From CBDDBH01 sp965225625 (GTDB lineage: Bacteria > Pseudomonadota > Gammaproteobacteria > JADZEE01): a DNA stretch of 64,000 nt. Location: positions 36,992 to 100,991 of the forward strand of contig CBDDBH010000014.1 in assembly GCA_965225625.1 (NCBI GenBank), written 5' to 3'. Numbering within the stretch: position 1 is the first letter of the stretch; every line of letters starts with the position of its first letter. Positions 58,498 to 64,000 of this stretch are shown here, piece by piece. Below the pieces are notes generated by a model that was not told where the DNA came from, did not search any database, and saw only the letters and a program-made list of their open reading frames with translations. Position numbers and translations under genes: made by a program.

Positions 58498-59214
58498 ATG
58501 CAGGGGCCGGCACATCTAGTCTTGAGTTGGTTCACTGCAGAGAGCTGCGGCTTCGACGAGCCGCGCAGCCGGCGCATTATTGCCCTGGCGGGCTTATCTC
58601 CGGATTTCGACGTAGTTGCTTATGTAGGCGCCTACCTCTACTTCGGCTTTGATCGCAATCGCGCGTACGAAGAGGTTTGGCAAACCGTTCATCACCATTA
58701 CACGCACGGCTTCAGCTTCGCCGTCCTGGTGGGCGTCATGGCATGGCTGTGGGCACGCTCGGCAGCGCCAACTCGAGCAGGACCTCAGGACGCGGCCTTG
58801 AGCGTCGCTTTGCTGGCTTTCACCGCGGTGTTGCTGCACGTTTTCTTCGACGTCATGGCAGCCGGCGCGCGTTTCCCGGTGTTTCCGTTTTGGCCGGTCA
58901 GCGACTTCGCATGGACCGTTAGCTGGTCATGGGAGCTCAAAGACTGGCCCAATCAAGTTGTTACGCTTTGCGCGCTGGCGGCGGTAATTGTTTATGCGAA
59001 ACTTGCTGGCCGCTCGCCATTGGAAGCGCTCAATTACCGCCTGGAAGCCTGGGTGGTTAACATTGCCCAACAAGGCTCCGACAGCACGACGCAATCAGGT
59101 ACAACACAACTGCTGGGTATGCACCGTGCCACCTGGGTGCGCATCGTCATTTATCTGTCATTGCTTGTAGTGTGCGCCGTGGTGGTCATCCCCGTCGCCG
59201 ACGATCTTTTTTAG
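58498..59214 (+). CDS. Membrane-bound metal-dependent hydrolase (YdjM/DUF457-like)
   Basis: A 238-residue protein with four or five hydrophobic segments. Conserved polar motifs are GPAHLVLSWFT, GLSPDFDVVAY, VWQTVHHHYTHGFSFAVL and HVFFDVMAAGARFPVFPFWP. The His/Asp pattern PAH, PDxD, HHxxTHS-like and HxxxD is that of the LexA-regulated YdjM/DUF457 group, thought to be a phospholipase-C-like metal hydrolase in the membrane. The function in cells is not established. It is coupled to the small membrane protein upstream. Confidence 0.82.
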   Translation: MQGPAHLVLSWFTAESCGFDEPRSRRIIALAGLSPDFDVVAYVGAYLYFGFDRNRAYEEVWQTVHHHYTHGFSFAVLVGVMAWLWARSAAPTRAGPQDAALSVALLAFTAVLLHVFFDVMAAGARFPVFPFWPVSDFAWTVSWSWELKDWPNQVVTLCALAAVIVYAKLAGRSPLEALNYRLEAWVVNIAQQGSDSTTQSGTTQLLGMHRATWVRIVIYLSLLVVCAVVVIPVADDLF

Positions 59215-59288
59215 ATAATGACTGATCGACTTAACTTCGCGCGCTTGAGCTAAAATACTGTGCAGATATCATTTTTGGATTAGCGATC

Positions 59289-60194
59289 ATGAGACGCCCA
59301 CCAACCGGGCAATTTGCCCAACCGCTTAAACAGTACAGCCGCATATCGGCACTGCCGCTCACCAGCGCGATGGGCGCAGAGATCCGAGACGTTGACTTAA
59401 GCAATATCAAAGACGGACAGTTTGCCGAAATCGAAGATGCGCTATTTCGCTACAAGATGATTTTTTTTCGTGACCAGGATATCAGCCATGCTGATCAGGA
59501 AAGCGTGACGTCGCTGTTCGGCGAGTTCGCAACCGATGCCTACACGACCGGGATCGAGGGGCACCTGAATATTCAGGGCGTGGTTAAAGAAGCCGAAGAT
59601 CGTCCGGGCATGGTTTTTGGCGGAGGCTGGCACACCGATTCTCCTTTTCTGCAACAACCGCCGGCCATCAGCATGCTCCATGGAGTTGACATCCCGCCTT
59701 ACGGTGGCGATACCTGGTGGGCCAATACCGAGCTCGCTTATACGTTTCTCAGCGATACCATGAAGGCTGTGCTGCAACCACTGTATGTGCATATGTCTGC
59801 AAGCACCGTCATGGTGCGGCTGGACCAGGAAACGGCGAAATCCGGCACACGCAATATCGGCGCGATGGCGCTGAGCATGGACGAACAAGCCATGGTTAAG
59901 GGTGCCTATCACCCACTGGTGAGAACCCACCCCAGAACCGGCAGCAAGAGTTTGTACATCGACGGGGTTTATAGCGAAGGCATCAAAGGCATGACCCCAG
60001 AGGAGGCCGCGCCGCTCATGAAATTCCTCCTGGAACACATCACCCAACCAGAATTTATCTGCCGCCTGCGCTGGGAAAAGAACAGCTTTGTAATGTGGGA
60101 CAATCGTATTTGCCTGCACCATGCGATCAACGACTACGATGGCTTCAGGCGCGAGATGTTTCGCAGTACTGTGGCGGGGGAGACTCCGAGTTGA
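59289..60194 (+). CDS. TauD/TfdA-family Fe(II)/2-oxoglutarate dioxygenase
   Basis: A 301-residue dioxygenase. Iron ligands are the HTD of GGWHTDSPF (about residues 116-118) and the distal His in NRICLHHAINDYDGF, followed by the 2OG-binding Arg in REMFRSTV. The Thr/Trp strand GGDTWWANTELAY is typical. TauD-type enzymes release sulfite from taurine and TfdA cleaves aryl ethers; the sequence does not settle which reaction. It stands alone between the YdjM-like gene and a terminator hairpin. Confidence 0.9.
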   Translation: MRRPPTGQFAQPLKQYSRISALPLTSAMGAEIRDVDLSNIKDGQFAEIEDALFRYKMIFFRDQDISHADQESVTSLFGEFATDAYTTGIEGHLNIQGVVKEAEDRPGMVFGGGWHTDSPFLQQPPAISMLHGVDIPPYGGDTWWANTELAYTFLSDTMKAVLQPLYVHMSASTVMVRLDQETAKSGTRNIGAMALSMDEQAMVKGAYHPLVRTHPRTGSKSLYIDGVYSEGIKGMTPEEAAPLMKFLLEHITQPEFICRLRWEKNSFVMWDNRICLHHAINDYDGFRREMFRSTVAGETPS

Positions 60195-60244
60195 GAAAAG
60201 CTCGATCGGGCTATCCTCGTAATTTCTTGCCTAGCTTCATTTAA

Positions 60245-60288
60245 AACCCCTCATCCGACCGCCAGGGATGGCGGTCGGATGAGGGGTT
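60245..60288. terminator. Perfect 20 bp hairpin, bidirectional terminator candidate
   Basis: Arms 60245-60264 and 60269-60288 pair exactly around GGGA, between the convergent dioxygenase and MFS genes, with TTATTT after the stem. The sequence is nearly that of 44706-44757; the one internal difference (C to T) is compensated in the other arm (G to A). Confidence 0.75.
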
Positions 60289-60305
60289 ATTTGACATGAA
60301 CAAAT

Positions 60306-61514
60306 CTATTCAGCCGCCGGGGGGCGCGCAAACATCGCGACCACGATTGCCAGCGCGAAGCAGGCACCGATGCACGCGAACATCCACGGGACCAAGTGCC
60401 TGTCCACAAGCCAACCAAACAACACTGGCGTGATCATGCCGCCCACGTCCAAACCTGAATAAACAAAACCAAAAACCTTGCCACTGGAATGGCGGGGTGC
60501 GATCGCGCGTACCAGCATGTCGCGTAACGGGATCTGCATTCCAAAGCCCAGGCCCATGATGGCAAGCACAAACCACAAACCGCCGCTGCTCAGCGCTACG
60601 AAACCCGGAATGACACCGGCGACGGCGGGAAAAGCCAGACAGACCATGGCCAGTCCCTGATGACGGGTCGTGCGATCAGCAATCATTCCGCCACAGACAA
60701 TGCCCACACAGGTCGCCAGCAGGAAAGACGTTACCGCGGCATTGCCAACGGTCAGGGGTGTCTGAAACAAGGTGAATAGCGCCGATGCCGTGAAAGTCTG
60801 CAGGCCGATCTGACCCATTGCCGACAAACAAAAAAGCAGAAAACAAGCAATCACGACCAAGCGCTTCAACACCTGCAGCTGACCGCCGATCGACACAGGC
60901 GCAGATTGCCCCGGCTCCGCTTTGATGACTTCCAGCAATTCGTGGCCGTTGCCCCGTAGCATGGCAAGAAAGCCGACGCCCGCAATGCCCACAATGATTG
61001 CCGCGGCACGCCAGCCGAATTGGCTCGCCAGCCCAATCATGATTAGCGGTGCGGCGGCGTAGCCGGCAAAACCCACGAGGGCGTGGAAACTGAATGCGCG
61101 CCCGACACGCTGCTCGGCGACCCGATGCGAAAGGATGGTGTAATCGGCAGGATGAAATACAGCGTTACCAAGACCGGACAGCGACACCAATAACAGCAGC
61201 GCCCAATAGTTGGGAGCAACGCCATACAATGCGGTCGCTACAGCCATCGAGCCGATGCCCGTATACAGAACCCTGCGCGGCCCGATGTGGTCGACCAGAA
61301 AACCGGCGAACGGCTGGAACACGCCCGAAAAGAAATAGAACACAGCAATCAAAAACCCTAGCTGGGTGTAGCTCACATCTTGCTGGGCGTGGATAAACGG
61401 AAACAGCGGTGGCAGCGCGAGTTGATAAAAGTGGCTGGCGCCGTGTGCACCGCCCACCCAACCTATAACACGGACGTCACGCCGCAGTTCGACGCTTGCC
61501 GCGATTGCGCTCAA
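60306..61514 (-). CDS. MFS transporter
   Basis: A 402-residue major facilitator with twelve helices. GGAHGASHFYQLALPPLFPFI at the start and the loop GFLVDHIGPRRVLY match FSR/NarK-neighbour type MFS carriers. GLGNAVFHPADYTILSHRV in helix four resembles fosmidomycin-resistance-like exporters. The start is a TTG at 61514 overlapping the stop of an upstream frame (TTGA). A GTG at 61472 (VRVIGWVGG) is an alternative. The substrate is unknown; proximity to UbiD genes suggests an aromatic acid. Confidence 0.85.
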   Translation of the reverse strand: MSAIAASVELRRDVRVIGWVGGAHGASHFYQLALPPLFPFIHAQQDVSYTQLGFLIAVFYFFSGVFQPFAGFLVDHIGPRRVLYTGIGSMAVATALYGVAPNYWALLLLVSLSGLGNAVFHPADYTILSHRVAEQRVGRAFSFHALVGFAGYAAAPLIMIGLASQFGWRAAAIIVGIAGVGFLAMLRGNGHELLEVIKAEPGQSAPVSIGGQLQVLKRLVVIACFLLFCLSAMGQIGLQTFTASALFTLFQTPLTVGNAAVTSFLLATCVGIVCGGMIADRTTRHQGLAMVCLAFPAVAGVIPGFVALSSGGLWFVLAIMGLGFGMQIPLRDMLVRAIAPRHSSGKVFGFVYSGLDVGGMITPVLFGWLVDRHLVPWMFACIGACFALAIVVAMFARPPAAE

Positions 61515-61822
61515 ACCAGCACCTGCACATCATTCACCGGCATAGGATATAGCTTTTGCCGGCGCAGGTACTGTGGTGCCGGGTGCCGAGCCGAACTAAT
61601 GAAGTGTTTTCTCAAACCGGGCACTGATTGATCCAGATCAAGTTCGATAACGCCATGAGTAAGACCATCGCTGATCACTACTTCGAAATTACAAGGAAAG
61701 ACCATGGCTGACACGTTCCTGACCATCAGTTTGGCCGGCGGAATTACCGCGGTGAGTTCAATCGGATTGATCCTACGCTGCGCATCGCGTGTCAATTGGC
61801 ATTGGCCAAGTGCAGCAGACAT
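61511..61822 (-). CDS. Hypothetical ORF coupled to MFS gene, start uncertain
   Basis: The 349 bp between the MFS and UbiD genes hold a leftward frame that overlaps the MFS start by 4 bp. The stretch MVFPCNFEVVISDGLTHGVIELDLD and PAPQYLRRQKLYPMPVNDVQVLV look protein-like, but no family is recognised. Possible starts are at 61822, 61726 and 61705, and no clear ribosome-binding site marks one. Confidence 0.35.
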   Translation of the reverse strand: MSAALGQCQLTRDAQRRINPIELTAVIPPAKLMVRNVSAMVFPCNFEVVISDGLTHGVIELDLDQSVPGLRKHFISSARHPAPQYLRRQKLYPMPVNDVQVLV

Positions 61823-61863
61823 AATCACGCAGCCCGGACAAGCAAACAATAAGGAGGACGGCC

Positions 61864-63426
61864 ATGGCGGAAACAATGCAGGCGTGGGTGCGCAAACTGG
61901 AGCAAGCCGATTTACTGCATCGCGTCAGCGACGAAGTGCCGATAGAACAACTCGCGAGCATCATCGACGAAAATCACACCCGGGCAACGATGGTCGAACA
62001 CATCGCCGGTTACGACATGCCGCTGGTGGCCAATACGTTCTCCAACCGGGACATCATCAAGCTGGCGCTGGACACGGATGAGGAGCATTTGCTCGATGAG
62101 CTCGACCGGCGGCTGGCGCAGCGTATCGCGCCCGTGGAAGTCAGCGAAGCGGCATGTCAGGAGATCGTTCACTCTGGCGACGACGTAAACATTGCCGCAT
62201 TGCCGCTACACCTGCAGCACACCCTGGATGCCGCGCCCTACATCAGCGCCGGTGTCGTGGTCGCCAAAGATCCGGTACGCGGCGTCAATAACCTCGGCGT
62301 ATACCGCATGATGTACCGCAGCCGTAACGAGACCGGTATTGACGTCACCGCACCACACAAACTCCGTCACTATTATCAACAGGCGTGCGAATCGGACAGT
62401 CCTCTGGAGATTGCGGTCGTATTGGGACTGCCCACGGTCGACATCATCGCGGCACTCGCTTCCACGCCATTCGACATCGATGAATTCGGTGTGCTCGGTG
62501 GCTTTCGAGGCGAGCCGGCGGAACTCGTTAAATGTAAAACCGTTGACCTTTCAGTGCCGGCTAATGCCCAAATCGTTTTGGAAGCGGAACTGCAACCGGG
62601 TGGCTGGATCGCCGACGAAGGTCCCTACGGCGAGTTCACCGGTACCTATGGTTCCGGTTTGAAGCACAACCCGACCGTCAGGATTAAGGCCATCACCTAT
62701 CGGCAGGATGCAATCTTTCACTCAGCTACCCACGGCGGTTTGTATCCCGGCTGGACGGATATTCATGTGATCTTTCCGATGATCGAGCTCGACCTGCACA
62801 AGGCTTTGCGCCAGGCGGGCATCGATGTGCGCGGCGTGCGCATCGTTCCGGCGGGGACCTGCAACTGGGCGGTCGCGAGCATCAAACCTATTACCCAGGG
62901 TGATGCACGTAACGCACTTGCGCTGATGTTGTCGGCGTCCAAACAGGCAATGCCGAAAATTGCTGTCGTCGTCGATGACGATATAGACATATTTGATGAC
63001 GACCAGTTGTACTGGGCGATGACCTGGCGTTGCCAACCGCACGAGGACATTATGATCCTCGAGAACATGAAGGCAGTGCCACTGGATCCGTCGCTGCCCT
63101 CGACCATGCCACCGGTTACCACCTCGAAGATGGGCATGGATGCGACGATACCAATAGGGCGCAACCGCGCCGATTTCGAACGCTGCCATCCAACGCCGTT
63201 TAAGCCGGATATTGCACAGCGCCACAGCGGTTTATCAGACGCCGAACTGGATACACAGATGGAAGAGTTTATCCGCGCCCGGGGGGCCGTGTATTTCAAC
63301 GACATCCTGACCGAGTTTCATGGCCTAGGACACCAAACGATCCTGGAATCGTTCGGCCGGCTGCGAGAACGCAATTTGCTCGGCCGTGACTCCGCCGGAC
63401 TCTACCTGCTCACAGCTAACGACTAA
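61864..63426 (+). CDS. UbiD-family (prenylated-FMN) decarboxylase
   Basis: A 520-residue decarboxylase of the UbiD family, with an AAGGAGG site ahead of the ATG. Family landmarks are LGVYRMMYRSRNETGI, the catalytic acidic region WIADEGPYGEFTGTYG with the Glu used for proton transfer, GGLYPGWTDIHVIF and GDARNALALMLSASKQAMPKIAVVVDDDIDIFDDDQLYWAMTWR. Members reversibly decarboxylate aromatic or alpha,beta-unsaturated acids using prFMN made by UbiX. No ubiX is in the window. It is 68 bp ahead of a second UbiD-family gene. Confidence 0.92.
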   Translation: MAETMQAWVRKLEQADLLHRVSDEVPIEQLASIIDENHTRATMVEHIAGYDMPLVANTFSNRDIIKLALDTDEEHLLDELDRRLAQRIAPVEVSEAACQEIVHSGDDVNIAALPLHLQHTLDAAPYISAGVVVAKDPVRGVNNLGVYRMMYRSRNETGIDVTAPHKLRHYYQQACESDSPLEIAVVLGLPTVDIIAALASTPFDIDEFGVLGGFRGEPAELVKCKTVDLSVPANAQIVLEAELQPGGWIADEGPYGEFTGTYGSGLKHNPTVRIKAITYRQDAIFHSATHGGLYPGWTDIHVIFPMIELDLHKALRQAGIDVRGVRIVPAGTCNWAVASIKPITQGDARNALALMLSASKQAMPKIAVVVDDDIDIFDDDQLYWAMTWRCQPHEDIMILENMKAVPLDPSLPSTMPPVTTSKMGMDATIPIGRNRADFERCHPTPFKPDIAQRHSGLSDAELDTQMEEFIRARGAVYFNDILTEFHGLGHQTILESFGRLRERNLLGRDSAGLYLLTAND

Positions 63427-63494
63427 GCTACCCGTTGGCGCGTGGAATTAGATCCGTGCGCGAAAGCCCTTTTGCCCTCACAAGGATGAGCCAC

Positions 63495-64000
63495 ATGCCA
63501 AACCCGAAAAAGCAGGCACCATTTCAAGACCTGCGTGAATTTATCGATTTCCTGCGGCAAGAACAGCGCCTGAAGAACATCCCAGGCGCCGATTGGGATC
63601 TCGAGCTTGGTGGACTCACTGAACTGGTGTGGCGGCAGAAAGGAGAAGACTGCCCCGCGCTGTTGTTTGATGAGATTAAGGGCTATGCGCCCGGGTTTCG
63701 GGTACTGTCATTGGGAGTCGCATCGACCTACCACTACATGGCGGCGATGAATCTGCCAGCCACCGCGGATAGACGCACCGCGGTGCGCACGCTCAAAGAG
63801 CTGGTCGCGCCAGACCCGATACCACCTCGGGAAGTTACCACCGGCGCCATTCTCGAAAACGTCATTACCGGCCCGGATCTGGATGTCACCATGTTTCCGG
63901 CACCCAAATTCAAAGAGGGCGAAGGCGGTCGCTATCTCGGCACCGGTGATCTGGTATTCACCCCGCGACGCCGAAACGGGCGATTTGAACATGGGCACGT
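63495..64000 (+). CDS. Second UbiD-family decarboxylase, partial and with apparent frameshift
   Basis: The gene starts at an ATG behind AAGGA and runs off the window end. The N-terminal half of UbiD is clear: PFQDLREFIDFLRQEQRLKN, FDEIKGYAPGFRVLSLGVAS, then FPAPKFKEGEGGRYLGTGDLVFT. From the run of four C at 63961-63964 the family sequence (DAETGDLNMGT) continues only in the +1 frame, so one C appears to be extra. It may be a sequence error or a real null mutation. It is a distinct paralogue of the upstream UbiD gene, possibly a second subunit. Confidence 0.82.
   Translation, partial: MPNPKKQAPFQDLREFIDFLRQEQRLKNIPGADWDLELGGLTELVWRQKGEDCPALLFDEIKGYAPGFRVLSLGVASTYHYMAAMNLPATADRRTAVRTLKELVAPDPIPPREVTTGAILENVITGPDLDVTMFPAPKFKEGEGGRYLGTGDLVFTPRRRNGRFEHGH

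Noticed and set aside
61704..62081. Plus-strand ORF with a good AAGGAAAG site before its ATG
   Set aside because: It runs into the UbiD gene in another frame and its translation there is low-complexity. UbiD has its own strong AAGGAGG site.
1..64000. CRISPR arrays, tRNA or rRNA genes, prophage or toxin-antitoxin modules
   Set aside because: I looked for regularly spaced direct repeats, cloverleaf-like patterns and phage or toxin genes. None was found. The recurring short repeats are palindromic and dispersed, not arrayed.

Overview
The window reads as a chromosomal segment of a Gram-negative bacterium, most likely a gammaproteobacterium. The grounds are three TonB-dependent outer-membrane receptors (one split), ZnuABC with a Zur-type regulator, a BtuFCD/BtuB vitamin B12 system with a cobalamin riboswitch, an AsmA-like protein and an outer-membrane style of secretion signals. 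No rRNA, tRNA, CRISPR array or phage module was seen. Gene density is high, and several intergenic repeat families recur.

Layout. 1-5.1 kb: the 3' end of uvrA, then a leftward zinc operon (znuA-znuC-znuB-MBL hydrolase-zur) with a Zur-like box upstream. 5.1-11.2 kb: rightward B12 uptake (btuF-btuC-btuD, riboswitch, btuB, and a second, signal-less cobalamin-binding-type protein). 11.2-11.6 kb: a 438 bp MITE-like element with terminal inverted repeats and a possible TTAG target duplication. 11.6-22.9 kb: an accessory catabolic region with a quinone oxidoreductase, a MetE-fold protein, a permease, a flavin aromatic hydroxylase, MFS, PncC/CinA, a phytanoyl-CoA-type dioxygenase, an amidohydrolase and two luciferase-like flavin oxidoreductases. 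22.9-32.6 kb: a mosaic region. A SEC-C protein has a foreign 3' end that runs into remnants of a sulfonate-type ABC transporter. A TonB receptor is cut by an intact IS630-family element. A flavoprotein, an alpha/beta hydrolase and a TetR regulator follow, then fragments of Fic and amidohydrolase genes fused to an SprT-like ORF.

32.9-44.7 kb: HIT protein, DUF938 methyltransferase, a second MetE-fold paralogue divergent from a CitE-like lyase, a fumarylacetoacetate-hydrolase-family enzyme, a class III adenylate cyclase placed 3 bp behind a large TonB receptor, an AsmA-family protein and an ACS-type MFS carrier. 44.8-49.6 kb: a leftward operon for an SGNH hydrolase, SxtJ-like protein, a 50-residue DUF5989-like protein, a NodU/CmcH carbamoyltransferase and a SAM methyltransferase, a set typical of surface-glycan or natural-product tailoring. 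49.8-57.7 kb: YciI-like protein, then a rightward run of GST, ThiS/MoaD-like protein, YtcJ-like lipoprotein amidohydrolase, second GST, PQQ dehydrogenase with a cytochrome c domain, and an ACMSD-like amidohydrolase. 57.7-64 kb: MaoC-like hydratase, two membrane proteins, a TauD/TfdA dioxygenase, MFS, and two tandem UbiD-family decarboxylases, the second partial and carrying an apparent one-base frameshift near the window end.

Functionally the window joins two micronutrient uptake systems to a large, loosely organised set of ring- and side-chain-modifying enzymes (flavin monooxygenases, Fe/2OG dioxygenases, UbiD decarboxylases, FAH and CitE-type lyases, GSTs, PQQ dehydrogenase). This suggests catabolism of aromatic or terpenoid-like compounds. 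The substrates cannot be read from the sequence.
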